DNA of 64,000 nucleotides. It comes from Flavobacterium weaverense. GTDB lineage: Bacteria; Bacteroidota; Bacteroidia; Flavobacteriales; Flavobacteriaceae. Under the pieces are notes generated by a model, which searched no databases, was not told the DNA's origin, and saw only the letters and a program-made list of their open reading frames with translations. A program made the position numbers and the translations under genes. The stretch covers positions 659,717 through 723,716 of the forward strand of contig NZ_REFH01000008.1 of assembly GCF_003688495.1 (NCBI RefSeq), in the 5' to 3' direction. This document shows positions 34,478 through 43,471 of this stretch, piece after piece; within the stretch, counting starts at the first letter, position 1; each line of letters begins with the position of its first letter.

Positions 34478-35794
34478 ATGACTTTAGAACAATACATCCA
34501 AAATTTAAATTCAGCTATTTTTTCAGCCGATACTAATGATTTAGTCTCGACTAATCTCCCTGATTTTAATCATGAAAGTATTGTTACTTTTAGTAAAAAG
34601 ATAAATCTAGATTTTATTCCAAAAAAAGAAAATGGAAATGTTTGTTTTGCTAATAACAATGACGAGTTAAGAGACGACTTTAAACAAGTTTTTGACACGA
34701 CCGATTTTCTGAATTATATTTATGCTGTTTCTTTTTCAGCTATTTTTAAAGAAAAAGTCCAAAAATCTTTTACCAAAGATTTTCCTGAAATCCCATTTCC
34801 AAAAGTTGATGATGATTTTTGGAAGCTGGTGAAATTGGGAAGAGAAATGCGAGAAATAAATTTGCTGGAAAGTCCATGTTTAGAAGGGAATATTGCTCAA
34901 TTTCCTGCTGATGGGAATAATATGGTTCATAATCTACGATTTAAAATTAAGGATACCACCCCGGCCTACAGCCACCCCTCCAAAGGAGGGGAATTTACTA
35001 ACTCGAATTCCCCTCCTTTGGAGGGGTGTCCTCCGCAGGCGGACGGGGTGGTAAATAACACAACTCCCCCACATTTCACAATCAAAAACATAAAAATATT
35101 CCACAATACAATCACCACATTACCTTACAACCCAAAATTAAAAGAAAGAGCAAAAGCACTTCGATACGCATACAACTTGTCAGAGGTATTGTTCTGGATG
35201 CAAGTTCATAAAAGTCATTTTTACAAAATAGATTTTGACCGTCAAAGAATTATTGGAAACTACATTGTGGATTTTTACGTAAAAAAGCTAGGTTTAGTTG
35301 TCGAAATAGATGGTTCAAGTCACGAAGGAAAGGAAAAGCATGATGCTGAAAGAGAAAATTATTTAAAGTCATTTGGTTTAAAAACATACAGAATTCCTGT
35401 TATAGATGTTTTGGAAAATATGAGTAAAACAATGACGGATTTAGAAAATTTTATTATTGAAAACTATGGGGAGATTGATTGTGATGAAATAGAAATACCA
35501 CCCTGTCCGCCTGCGGCGGATACCCCTGCAGAGCATGGGAATTGTATCGAAGGAAATTGTAGTGATGAAAATCTAGTTAAAGTATTTATCAACCACACAC
35601 AATATTTTGTAAATATTCCTGAAGCAGTGTGGAATCTATACATCGGAAATTCTCAACCAGCACAAAAATGGCTCACAGACAGAAAAAGTAAGTTACTAGA
35701 ATCTAAAGATATTAAACAATATCAAAGAATAATAGCTACTTTAATTGTAGCAAATCGAATAATACAACAAATTAATAATTTTGAAATACAGTAA
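34478..35794 (+). CDS. Hybrid: lone type ISP restriction-enzyme C-domain interrupted by a DUF559 (Vsr-like) nuclease domain and palindromes
   Basis: 439 residues in one frame. Residues ~60-165 (FLNYIYAVSFSAIF...DFPEIPFPKVDDDFWKLV, LGREMREINLLESP) and ~360-435 (VFINHTQYFVNIPEAVWNLY, QKWLTDRKSKLLESKDIKQY) resemble the two parts of the C-terminal specificity domain of type ISP restriction-modification enzymes. No helicase, methylase or nuclease of such an enzyme is present. Between them, residues ~160-192 are a translated family 1 palindrome (copy F), ~217-328 are a DUF559/Vsr-like endonuclease fold (LSEVLFWMQV; NYIVDFYV; VVEIDGSSHEGKEKHD with the E-x-D...H active-site pattern; LKTYRI), and ~340-352 are a translated half palindrome (copy G). 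It sits in the rsgA-dtd-mazG-aroA run; ATG 34478 is preferred to TTG 34472. Domain calls are from motif memory. Confidence 0.75.
   Translation: MTLEQYIQNLNSAIFSADTNDLVSTNLPDFNHESIVTFSKKINLDFIPKKENGNVCFANNNDELRDDFKQVFDTTDFLNYIYAVSFSAIFKEKVQKSFTKDFPEIPFPKVDDDFWKLVKLGREMREINLLESPCLEGNIAQFPADGNNMVHNLRFKIKDTTPAYSHPSKGGEFTNSNSPPLEGCPPQADGVVNNTTPPHFTIKNIKIFHNTITTLPYNPKLKERAKALRYAYNLSEVLFWMQVHKSHFYKIDFDRQRIIGNYIVDFYVKKLGLVVEIDGSSHEGKEKHDAERENYLKSFGLKTYRIPVIDVLENMSKTMTDLENFIIENYGEIDCDEIEIPPCPPAADTPAEHGNCIEGNCSDENLVKVFINHTQYFVNIPEAVWNLYIGNSQPAQKWLTDRKSKLLESKDIKQYQRIIATLIVANRIIQQINNFEIQ
34954..35053. repeat. Paired palindromic element, family 1, copy F, left of the DUF559 domain
   Basis: Left arm starts ATACCACCCCGG and contains CACCCCTCCAAAGGAGGGG plus AATT; after a 10-base spacer the right arm AATTCCCCTCCTTTGGAGG continues to CGGACGGGGTGGT. 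The arms are inverted over ~40 bases. It is the most complete copy in the window and is translated in frame. Confidence 0.88.
35495..35530. repeat. Family 1 half element, copy G, right of the DUF559 domain
   Basis: ATACCACCCTGTCCGCCTGC is followed by GGCGGATACCCCTG. It repeats, in direct orientation, the outer left arm of copy F (ATACCACCC) and contains the GTCCGCCTGC found in reverse in copy F's right arm. It marks the right boundary of the inserted nuclease segment. Confidence 0.75.
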
Positions 35795-35796
35795 AT

Positions 35797-36123
35797 ATGG
35801 ACTTAAAGAACTCTCAACTTGACGTAGATAATTGGATAAAAGAGCACGGTGTCCGTTATTTCAATGAATTGACTAATATGGCACAACTTACCGAGGAAGT
35901 TGGTGAAGTAGCCAGAATAATTGCGCGTCGTTACGGCGAACAATCTGAAAAAGAAAGTGATAAAAATAAAGATTTGGGTGAGGAATTAGCTGATGTTGTT
36001 TTTGTGGTTTTGTGTTTGGCAAATCAAACGGGAATTGATTTACAAGCCGCTTTTGACAAAAAGATGAATTTCAAGTCAATTAGAGATAAAGAACGTCACA
36101 AAAACAACGAAAAACTGAAGTAA
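35797..36123 (+). CDS. MazG-like nucleotide pyrophosphohydrolase
   Basis: 108 residues, all-alpha NTP pyrophosphohydrolase. The metal-binding E-x2-E...E-x2-D pattern is seen in LTEEVGEVARI and LGEELADVVFV. It hydrolyses non-canonical or damaged nucleoside triphosphates. The start is 3 bases after the stop of the hybrid gene, implying translational coupling. In related genomes I expect it directly after dtd, which would make the hybrid gene an insertion; that needs comparison. Confidence 0.9.
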   Translation: MDLKNSQLDVDNWIKEHGVRYFNELTNMAQLTEEVGEVARIIARRYGEQSEKESDKNKDLGEELADVVFVVLCLANQTGIDLQAAFDKKMNFKSIRDKERHKNNEKLK

Positions 36124-36221
36124 TTTGTAGATCATAAATTATGAATTATAATTCACTATTGGTAAATTGCACGCTTCATTTATTTCGAAAATAATCCTAC
36201 TACACAACTGATAATTACAAC

Positions 36222-37439
36222 ATGAATTTACTGTTACAAACTAACCATTCTAATTTAAAAGCTCAAATTGCCGTTACTGGATCAAAAAGTGAAACCAACA
36301 GATTGTTATTACTACAAGCTTTATATCCTAATATAACTTTATCAAATACTTCTAATTCAGATGATAGTGAAGTGATGCAGAAAGCATTAAAAGGTAATAA
36401 TGAAATTATAGATATTCATCATGCCGGAACCGCGATGCGTTTTTTAAGTGCTTATTTTGCTACTCAAGAGGGACGCGAAGTAGTTTTAACCGGTTCTAGT
36501 AGAATGCAAGAACGTCCGATAAAAGTTTTAGTAGAAGCTATTGCGCAATTAGGAGTGAAAATCACTTATGAAAAGGAAGATGGATATCCACCAATACGAA
36601 TCAAAGGACAAAAAATCACAGCATCTAGAGTTACGATGGCTGCAAATGTGAGTAGTCAATATATTTCGGCATTATTGTTAATTGCTCCAAAATTAGAAAA
36701 CGGTTTAGAATTACTATTGGAAGGTGAAATTACTTCGGTTCCGTATATCAAAATGACATTAGCTTTGCTGAATGATCTTGATATCCAAACTAGTTTTGAA
36801 GGAAATGTAATAAAAGTTTTACCGAAGCAAGAAGTAGTTTCTAAAGAAATGGTTGTAGAGTCCGATTGGAGTTCTGCATCCTACTTTTTTAGTTTGGTTG
36901 CGTTAGCTGATCAGGCTGCTATTTCATTGACTAGCTACAAAGAAAATAGTTTGCAAGGCGATTCGGCTTTGGTTGAAATTTATAAGCAAATGGGAGTTGT
37001 GTCAAATTTTAAAAACAATGTTTTATCTTTAACCAAAACACCAAATTTTAAACCTGAAAATTTAAACTTGGAGCTTAACAACACACCAGATATTGCTCAA
37101 ACTATTGTGGTAACATGTCTCGGTTTAGGAATTGGTTGTTATTTGACAGGACTTCACACTTTAAAAATAAAAGAGACAGACAGACTAGAAGCGTTGAGAA
37201 TTGAATTGACAAAATTAGGCGCAAATATTACAGTTACTAACGATAGTTTAACGCTTGCAGCGTCAAATAAAATCAATCAAAATGTAACAATTGCCACGTA
37301 TAATGACCACAGAATGGCAATGGCATTCGCTCCTTTAGCATTAAAAGTGCCCATTATAATTGAAAATGCTGATGTGGTTTCAAAATCATACCCTGATTTC
37401 TGGGAGGATATGAAAACTTTAGGTTTTATTATTTCATAA
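36222..37439 (+). CDS. aroA: 3-Phosphoshikimate 1-carboxyvinyltransferase (EPSP synthase)
   Basis: 405 residues, slightly short of the usual ~430. SKSETNRLLLLQAL is the N-terminal substrate block, HHAGTAMRFLSAYFA and GSSRMQERPI the family signatures, and KIKETDRLEALRIEL with YNDHRMAMAFAPL the C-terminal ones. It joins phosphoenolpyruvate to shikimate-3-phosphate, feeding chorismate to the products of the 28356-32669 operon. Located between mazG-like and queA. Confidence 0.95.
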   Translation: MNLLLQTNHSNLKAQIAVTGSKSETNRLLLLQALYPNITLSNTSNSDDSEVMQKALKGNNEIIDIHHAGTAMRFLSAYFATQEGREVVLTGSSRMQERPIKVLVEAIAQLGVKITYEKEDGYPPIRIKGQKITASRVTMAANVSSQYISALLLIAPKLENGLELLLEGEITSVPYIKMTLALLNDLDIQTSFEGNVIKVLPKQEVVSKEMVVESDWSSASYFFSLVALADQAAISLTSYKENSLQGDSALVEIYKQMGVVSNFKNNVLSLTKTPNFKPENLNLELNNTPDIAQTIVVTCLGLGIGCYLTGLHTLKIKETDRLEALRIELTKLGANITVTNDSLTLAASNKINQNVTIATYNDHRMAMAFAPLALKVPIIIENADVVSKSYPDFWEDMKTLGFIIS

Positions 37440-37527
37440 ACTATAGACTAATTCTCAATGTTTGCGGGCTAAACTGCTGATATTTTGTGACTTTCTAACT
37501 TTGTTTCTAAATTAAACATCAAAACAC

Positions 37528-37559
37528 TTGACAACGCCTATCTCACAGTCGTATATTTG
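37528..37559 (+). promoter_or_regulatory. Promoter of queA
   Basis: TTG (37528-37530) and TATATTTG (37552-37559) with 21 bp between. The ATG is 72 bases downstream of the -7 box. Confidence 0.65.
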
Positions 37560-37631
37560 CACTCTTAAGCAAGTTTACAATTTGTGGCAATTTTTTGCCG
37601 GGGAATTTAATCTTTTAAATAAAAAACAAAA

Positions 37632-38681
37632 ATGAAGTTATCACATTTTCAATTCGATTTACCTAAAGAATTGCTTGCAGAGTATCCTGCTGAAAACAGG
37701 GACGAAGCGCGTCTAATGGTTATTGATCGTAAAAAGCAAACCATTGAGCACAAGATGTTCAAAGATGTTATCGATTATTTTGATGAAGGCGATGTTTTAA
37801 TCTTAAATAATACTAAGGTTTTTCCAGCTCGTTTGTACGGGAACAAAGAAAAAACAGGTGCGAGAATAGAAGTTTTTTTACTTAGAGAACTTAATTCTGA
37901 GCAAAGACTTTGGGATGTTTTAGTTGATCCAGCACGTAAAATCAGAATTGGAAACAAGTTATATTTTGGTGATGATGATTCACTAGTAGCTGAGGTTATC
38001 GACAATACAACTTCTCGTGGAAGAACATTGCGTTTCCTTTATGACGGTTCGTATGAAGAATTTAGAAATAAATTGACTGAACTTGGAGAAACTCCAATAC
38101 CAAAATACATTTCAAGAGACGTAACTCCAGAAGATGCGGAACGTTATCAAACTATTTATGCTAAAGAAGAAGGAGCTGTTGCAGCGCCTACTGCAGGATT
38201 GCACTTCTCTAAACATTTGTTGAAAAAACTAGAAATTAAAGGAATAAAGTTTGCTGAAGTTACGCTTCACGTAGGTTTAGGGACATTTAATCCAGTTGAG
38301 GTTGAAGATTTATCTAAGCATAAAATGGATTCTGAGGAGTTGAAAATTACTCAAGAAGCCTGTGATATTGTGAATGATGCTAAAGCTAAAAAGAAACGTA
38401 TTTGTACCGTAGGAACTACTTCTATGCGTGCTGTTGAAAGCTCAGTTTCATCACATGAAACATTGAATCCTTTTGACGGATGGACTAATAAGTTTGTTTT
38501 CCCTCCGCATGAGTTTACAATTCCAACATGTATGATTACTAATTTTCACACACCTAAATCAACTTTATTAATGATGGTTTCTGCTTTTTGTGGACATGAT
38601 TTAATGAAAAAAGCATACGCAGATGCTATTGAAAAAGAATACAAATTCTATTCTTACGGTGATGCTATGTTAATTATTTAA
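37632..38681 (+). CDS. queA: S-adenosylmethionine:tRNA ribosyltransferase-isomerase
   Basis: 349 residues. [21 protein letters not shown] at the start, [24 protein letters not shown] and [18 protein letters not shown] are QueA signatures. It transfers the ribose of SAM onto 7-aminomethyl-7-deazaguanine in tRNA to form epoxyqueuosine. QueE, an earlier enzyme of the same queuosine pathway, is encoded at 59194. Own promoter and terminator. Confidence 0.95.
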   Translation: MKLSHFQFDLPKELLAEYPAENRDEARLMVIDRKKQTIEHKMFKDVIDYFDEGDVLILNNTKVFPARLYGNKEKTGARIEVFLLRELNSEQRLWDVLVDPARKIRIGNKLYFGDDDSLVAEVIDNTTSRGRTLRFLYDGSYEEFRNKLTELGETPIPKYISRDVTPEDAERYQTIYAKEEGAVAAPTAGLHFSKHLLKKLEIKGIKFAEVTLHVGLGTFNPVEVEDLSKHKMDSEELKITQEACDIVNDAKAKKKRICTVGTTSMRAVESSVSSHETLNPFDGWTNKFVFPPHEFTIPTCMITNFHTPKSTLLMMVSAFCGHDLMKKAYADAIEKEYKFYSYGDAMLII

Positions 38682-38756
38682 TCTGAATTTATTTCAGATT
38701 CTCAATAATTATTTATTTCAAATTCTCAATAATTGGTATATCAAATTAAAGCATAA

Positions 38757-38789
38757 AAAAAACTCGTCAATATTGGCGAGTTTTTTTTT
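38757..38789 (+). terminator. Terminator of queA
   Basis: AAAAACTCG...CGAGTTTTT stem with inner CAATATTG pairing and nine T. A family 2 repeat follows without a gap. Confidence 0.88.
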
Positions 38790-38875
38790 GGGTGTGCCCC
38801 AAGGGTCGTGCTGTACGCTATATCTTTATTTTCTTTCCCAAGAAAATAAAGGATGCCGCTTCCATCACTCACACA
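38790..38875 (-). repeat. Family 2 dispersed repeat, copy 5 (minus orientation)
   Basis: Minus strand: GTGTGAGTGATGGAAGCGGC, ATCC, stem CTTTATTTTCTT / AAGAAAATAAAG, then ATATAGCGTACAGCACGACC, ending GGGGCACACCC. The stem is unlike copies 3 and 4 yet perfectly paired over 12 bp. Confidence 0.8.
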
Positions 38876-38924
38876 ATTTACAATGTTAAACCTATTCAGT
38901 AGTTTCTAAATGATTAGAAATAAT

Positions 38925-39659
38925 CTAATTCACCTGATATACTAACCGAACAGTGATATTAGCTGTTTTGTTTTTAGAAGCAGTGTTAAACGAACCTCCA
39001 TAAGAGAAATCTTCAGATGAATTTTGACCTGTTATCTGGAAAACACCCATATCTGATTTTTTAAGATTCCCTAAACTAGCATCTGCATTTTCGGCGATAC
39101 TTTTAGCTCTTACACTAGCGTCTTTTGTAGCTTCAGCGATCATTTTTATCTTTAGCTCGGCTAATTTTGTATAATAATATTCAGGAGCATTAGAATAAAA
39201 TTCAACACCTGAATTGATTAGCTCACTAGATTGCCTAGATAGTTCTTCAATTTTATTTACTTCTTTAGATTGGATACTTACACTTTGAGTTAAATTAAAT
39301 CCAGTAAAAATTTGTTGTCGAGTCGTCCCGTTTTCATTGTAAGTAGTTTCAATGTCTTTATTGAAACTTACCGCTGAAAAAACCATCTCATTAGCTGCAA
39401 TTCCTTTACCTGACAAATAACTTTTTATTTTCTCGCGATCTGAATCTAATTCGGCGTAAGCCTCTTTCAAAGTCATGCTTTTTTTCGAAAAAGAACCACT
39501 CCAAACGATTAAATCAGAAACGAAATCTTTTTTACCTGAACCTGTAACGCTAATAGTGTCGTTACTTTTATTCCGATTCTGAAAAGCATTCGAAAATAAA
39601 TAAGAGGAAATTACAACAGCTACTGCGATTATAATAACGTTTAAACTATTTTTAAGCAT
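38925..39659 (-). CDS. SIMPL domain (DUF541) membrane-anchored protein
   Basis: 244 residues: one N-terminal membrane helix (VIIIAVAVVISSYLF) followed by a SIMPL domain (ISVTGSGKKDFVSDLIVWSGSF; AVSFNKDIETTYNENG; QSVSIQSKEVNKIEELS; EATKDASVRAKSIAENA). It is anchored in the envelope. The family's molecular role is unclear. Monocistronic, divergent from kynU. Confidence 0.85.
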   Translation of the reverse strand: MLKNSLNVIIIAVAVVISSYLFSNAFQNRNKSNDTISVTGSGKKDFVSDLIVWSGSFSKKSMTLKEAYAELDSDREKIKSYLSGKGIAANEMVFSAVSFNKDIETTYNENGTTRQQIFTGFNLTQSVSIQSKEVNKIEELSRQSSELINSGVEFYSNAPEYYYTKLAELKIKMIAEATKDASVRAKSIAENADASLGNLKKSDMGVFQITGQNSSEDFSYGGSFNTASKNKTANITVRLVYQVN

Positions 39660-39813
39660 AGATATAAATTTAATGTTCTATCAAAGGTAGTCAATTATTA
39701 AGCCAAGAATAATAGTATTAAATTGAAGAGTCTAGATTTGTTTTTTTATTCGTTATAAAATCTCCTTTCCTCTATTTTCTTTTTTCTTATTTTTACAATT
39801 CAAATTATACAAC

Positions 39814-41097
39814 ATGACTTTCGAAAATACAATTGAATTTGCGCAACGTTTAGATGCTCAAGATAAATTAAATAAATACCAAGACGAATTTATTTTTCCA
39901 AAGGTAAATGATAAGAAAGTAATTTATTTTACTGGAAATTCATTAGGCTTACAACCTAAGCGTACAAAAGCTTATGTTGACGAGGTAATGGAAGATTGGG
40001 CTAATCTTGCAGTAGAAGGGCACTTTTATGCTGAAAAACCTTGGTGGGATTACCATGAGCGTTTTGCTAATCCCTTAAGTAAAGTTGTAGGCGCTTTACC
40101 ATCTGAAGTTACAGTGATGAATACACTTACCGTTAATCTTCATTTGCTGATGGTTTCTTTTTACCGACCTACAAAAACGAGATATAAAATTATTTGTGAA
40201 GAGAAAGCTTTTCCATCTGATCAGTATATGTTTCAAAGTCAAGTTCATTCTCATGGATACAAAACAGAAGATGCGATTGTAGAAATTAAGCGTCGCGACG
40301 GAGAACATAATATTCGAACAGAAGATGTCTTGGCTAAAATTGAAGAAGTAGGTGATGAATTAGCATTAGTCTTAATAGGCGGAGTTAATTATTATACGGG
40401 ACAAGTTTTTGACATGAAAACAATAACTGCCGCAGGTCATAAAGCAGGAGCTTATGTTGGTTGGGATTTAGCTCATGCCGCAGGAAATATAAAAATGGAA
40501 CTTCATGATTGGAATGTAGATTTCGCCGCTTGGTGCAGTTATAAGTATATGAACTCGGGGCCAGGAAATGCTTCAGGATGTTTTGTACATGATAAACACC
40601 ATCAAGACGCTGACTTACCAAGATTTGCCGGCTGGTGGGGACATAATAAAGAACGTCGTTTTAAAATGGAACCTACTTTTGATCCAGTTCATGGCGCTGA
40701 TGGTTGGCAAATAAGTAATCTTCCAATTCTTTCCTTAGCTCCCTATTTAGCATCAGTAGAAATGTTTGACGAAATAGGAATGGACTCAATTGTTGAGAAA
40801 AGAGATTTAATCACCTCGTATTTAGAATTTATTCTTCAAGAAATTGATAAGGAAGTGGACAGTACTTTTGAAATCATTACTCCGTCAAGTCCAGTTGAGA
40901 GAGCATCACAATTATCAGTATTACTGCACGGAGAAGGACGCAGCTTATTTGATTTTTTAATGGAAAATGGTGTAATAACAGATTGGCGTGAGCCAAATGT
41001 TATTCGTTTAGCGCCAGTTCCATTGTATACTTCTTTTGCTGATATTTATGAATTTGGTCAAATTTTAAAAAGAGGAATTCTACAAGTTGAGAAATAA
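39814..41097 (+). CDS. kynU: Kynureninase
   Basis: 427 residues, PLP fold type I. YFTGNSLGLQPKRTK and WDYHERFANPLSKVVGALPSEVTVMNTLT are N-terminal family blocks. WCSYKYMNSGPG holds the PLP lysine, GWDLAHAAG the Asp pairing the PLP nitrogen, and GWWGH is near the substrate site. It cleaves (3-hydroxy)kynurenine to (3-hydroxy)anthranilate and alanine, the route from tryptophan to NAD. Kynurenine 3-monooxygenase is encoded at 48258. Ends at a shared terminator. Confidence 0.95.
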   Translation: MTFENTIEFAQRLDAQDKLNKYQDEFIFPKVNDKKVIYFTGNSLGLQPKRTKAYVDEVMEDWANLAVEGHFYAEKPWWDYHERFANPLSKVVGALPSEVTVMNTLTVNLHLLMVSFYRPTKTRYKIICEEKAFPSDQYMFQSQVHSHGYKTEDAIVEIKRRDGEHNIRTEDVLAKIEEVGDELALVLIGGVNYYTGQVFDMKTITAAGHKAGAYVGWDLAHAAGNIKMELHDWNVDFAAWCSYKYMNSGPGNASGCFVHDKHHQDADLPRFAGWWGHNKERRFKMEPTFDPVHGADGWQISNLPILSLAPYLASVEMFDEIGMDSIVEKRDLITSYLEFILQEIDKEVDSTFEIITPSSPVERASQLSVLLHGEGRSLFDFLMENGVITDWREPNVIRLAPVPLYTSFADIYEFGQILKRGILQVEK

Positions 41098-41130
41098 AAT
41101 TTCCTAAAATAATCTAAAGAATATTTAATA

Positions 41131-41177
41131 AAAAAACTGATTTAGAAATAGCAATTATTTCTAAATCAGTTTTTTTA
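41131..41177. terminator. Bidirectional terminator between kynU and the AsmA-like gene
   Basis: AAAAACTGATTTAGAAAT pairs exactly with ATTTCTAAATCAGTTTTT; an 18-bp stem flanked by A and T runs serves both convergent genes. The minus-strand stop codon is at 41178. Confidence 0.9.
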
Positions 41178-42740
41178 TTATATCAAAATATGTTTGAGTA
41201 CAGCTGCAACGTTAAGCCACAGAAAGTTAAAAAATGACTTTTCTGGAACACGTTCAATTGTAGCTGTTGTCTTTACAACTTCTCCATCCGAATCATTTTT
41301 CAAAATTAAATTAGCCAATGCACTTTTAATTTTATTCTTTTTTTCGGGCGCGCCTTTTCTGTAAAGAGTCACTTTTAAATCATGATATTTCAAAGATGCA
41401 TTTTCATAAGAGTTGAAATCATTTCCTTTTATCGTGAATTTTAACTCATCAAATATCCCTTGTGTAGTGGCATTGATATAAGGTTTAGTAAATCGGTATA
41501 AATCGTTCGTATTTAAATTTGAAACTACACCATTCATTGTAAAATTGTCATTTTTGTCCAGTACATTAAAGTTCCAATTTAGCTTGAACGGCGAATCTTT
41601 CATAAATTTACAATCTATATCAATGTTTACATGGCCATTTTTTTTAAGTCCGTAACCACTTTGAATATTGGTTGCCGTCAAATTAAAGTCTTTGAATTTA
41701 AGTACTCCAGGACCTTTATTAAAACTCAGCTCTTCCTCATAAACTAAAAGAGAGTTACGTATGGCAAGCGTATCTATTCGTAAAGGAAACTTTATATCTC
41801 TAAGCAATTTGCTGTACAATGGCTTTTTACGCATGTCATCAGCCGGAAGTTTATTCCTGTAAATGTTAGCGGCTAATTGATTTATCCTAATCGAGTTAGC
41901 ATTAAAAAATAATTTATCGTCCTTAAATCCCCAGTCAATAGTATTGACTTTAATAATGTCTGAATTCAGAGTAAAAAGATCTTTCTCCTTTTCTAACTTG
42001 CTAACAAATTCTTTTCTGCTGTACTCGGGATCTAATTTAAAATTCTTAACAGTTAAACTTTTAGCGTTAAGAATCAACTCATTTGCTTTGATATGATAGT
42101 CCTCACTCACACGATAATAAATACTATCTGCATTAAGTTGGTAATTAGAATACTGAAATGGAATTTTGTTTTTCAGAATGTCGTCAGTAATAACGATTCC
42201 ATCTATTTGCAAATTGAGATTTTTTAGATCTAGAATTGACTGATTTTTTTGATTATGTATTATTTTAAGCTCTCCTTTGTTTAATTTAATGTTTGATACG
42301 ATAATAATTTCTTGGAAGGGCTTGACAACATCTGAACCTAAACTTTTAGAGTTGTTAATAGCATTTTGAGTGTTCTTGTAGAGATATACTTCTGGAGTGT
42401 TAATTTCGATGCTATTGGCTTTAATTCTATCACTAAAAACAAGATCCCATATTTTAAATTCACGTACTTCAATAGATTCTATAGTAGCATATATTCCTAT
42501 CTTTTTTAAGCTGTCTTGTGATTTACTTTTTGGTGAAATCGTAACGTCGGATGCTGTAATATTTTTTGAGAGAAGGTTAATTTTTAAATTTTTGTAGGTG
42601 ATATTGTAAGGGGTCTTATTTTTTTCATTGATGACTTTAGGTAACTGTCTATTGAGCCAAAAATTCAAACCAAAGTTTAGCAGTAGTATCAGCACAATGA
42701 AACTACCTACTATCAATACTATTTTTTTTAAGATCTTCAT
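41178..42740 (-). CDS. AsmA/DUF748-like envelope protein
   Basis: 520 residues from ATG 42740 (MKILKKIVLIVGSFIVLILLLN: one membrane helix, N-terminal inside). The rest is soluble and rich in short beta strands with repeated forms such as NLNLQIDGIVIT, ANELILNAKSLTVKNFKLD and KFKDFNLTATNI. This is the style of AsmA-clan (bridge-like lipid transport) proteins, anchored in the inner membrane with a periplasmic beta structure. No enzyme motif. A longer reading to 42809 is possible but has no signal-like start. Family placement is by appearance only. Confidence 0.6.
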   Translation of the reverse strand: MKILKKIVLIVGSFIVLILLLNFGLNFWLNRQLPKVINEKNKTPYNITYKNLKINLLSKNITASDVTISPKSKSQDSLKKIGIYATIESIEVREFKIWDLVFSDRIKANSIEINTPEVYLYKNTQNAINNSKSLGSDVVKPFQEIIIVSNIKLNKGELKIIHNQKNQSILDLKNLNLQIDGIVITDDILKNKIPFQYSNYQLNADSIYYRVSEDYHIKANELILNAKSLTVKNFKLDPEYSRKEFVSKLEKEKDLFTLNSDIIKVNTIDWGFKDDKLFFNANSIRINQLAANIYRNKLPADDMRKKPLYSKLLRDIKFPLRIDTLAIRNSLLVYEEELSFNKGPGVLKFKDFNLTATNIQSGYGLKKNGHVNIDIDCKFMKDSPFKLNWNFNVLDKNDNFTMNGVVSNLNTNDLYRFTKPYINATTQGIFDELKFTIKGNDFNSYENASLKYHDLKVTLYRKGAPEKKNKIKSALANLILKNDSDGEVVKTTATIERVPEKSFFNFLWLNVAAVLKHILI

Positions 42741-42951
42741 ATTTTTACTGTTTCTGAGGTATTTTTGAACCAAATTATATTTGTTAGCTATTCTTTTATA
42801 AAATAACAACTATTATAAGAGCCAAGAGCGATCAGACATTAATTATATAAGTTATTCTTATAATTATATAAGCAATAGGGATAATTGTATAACTGATATG
42901 GAAGAGGTTTGTGTTTCCTTTGCCGTATTATTTATCATTAAAATTAAAATT

Positions 42952-43395
42952 ATGAAAGCATTATATTTTATACTAGTTTCTTTAGTTATCGTTTCTTGTC
43001 AAAATCAAGGTAAAACTGATGTTCAGGCAGTGAAACAAGCGACAGTGGATTCAATGAAAGTTGTATTAGAAAAACAAAGAGTGATTGATTCGATGCAGGT
43101 TGAGATGGCTCAAATGGAAGAAGCTAAGGTAGAAGAGGCTAAAGTTGAAACGAAAAGAGAAGTTATTGTTGTGAATCAGCAAGCGCCTGCTTCAACTACG
43201 ACAACAACTACAACTACAAAAAAGAAAGGTTGGAGTAGTACTGCAAAAGGAGCTGTGATAGGTGCTGGAGTAGGAGCTGCAACTGGAGCAATTATCAGTA
43301 AGAAAAAAGGTCAAGGTGCTATAATAGGTGGTCTTGCAGGAGCTGGAGTTGGTGCAGGAACTGGAGCAATTATTGACGGAAAGAAGAAAAATTAA
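42952..43395 (+). CDS. Glycine-zipper lipoprotein
   Basis: 147 residues from ATG 42952, which gives a lipoprotein signal (ALYFILVSLVIVSC). The middle is charged and helical (QVEMAQMEEAKVEEAKVETKRE), followed by a Thr run and a C-terminal glycine zipper (GAVIGAGVGAATGAIISKKKG, repeated once as GAIIGGLAGAGVGAGTGAII). Such zippers form paired helices in the outer membrane. Upstream bases 42780-42950 are unusually rich in TATA-like steps. No partner gene. Confidence 0.75.
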   Translation: MKALYFILVSLVIVSCQNQGKTDVQAVKQATVDSMKVVLEKQRVIDSMQVEMAQMEEAKVEEAKVETKREVIVVNQQAPASTTTTTTTTKKKGWSSTAKGAVIGAGVGAATGAIISKKKGQGAIIGGLAGAGVGAGTGAIIDGKKKN

Positions 43396-43411
43396 ATTCT
43401 AATTTATATAG

Positions 43412-43453
43412 AAAAGAGTGTTTAAGTTCGTTAAGAATTTAAACACTCTTTTT
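43412..43453. terminator. Bidirectional terminator
   Basis: AAAAGAGTGTTTAA pairs with TTAAACACTCTTTT, T run on both strands; between the convergent zipper-lipoprotein and photolyase genes. Confidence 0.88.
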
Positions 43454-43471
43454 ATTTAAATCTATTTGTAA

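Noticed and set aside
34478..35794. The hybrid gene as a working restriction-modification enzyme
   Set aside because: No methyltransferase, helicase or ISP nuclease domain is present or encoded nearby; only the C-terminal specificity-type region is recognisable.
17695..38700. Recurring CTGAATTTATTTCAG-like hairpins (17695, 38684, 63830 and others) as a repeat family
   Set aside because: Short, AT-rich and found in unrelated contexts including riboswitch arms; chance or local stem preference explains them.
5902..38875. The dispersed palindromes as a CRISPR array
   Set aside because: Copies are kilobases apart, vary in sequence, lack regular spacers, and no cas genes are present.
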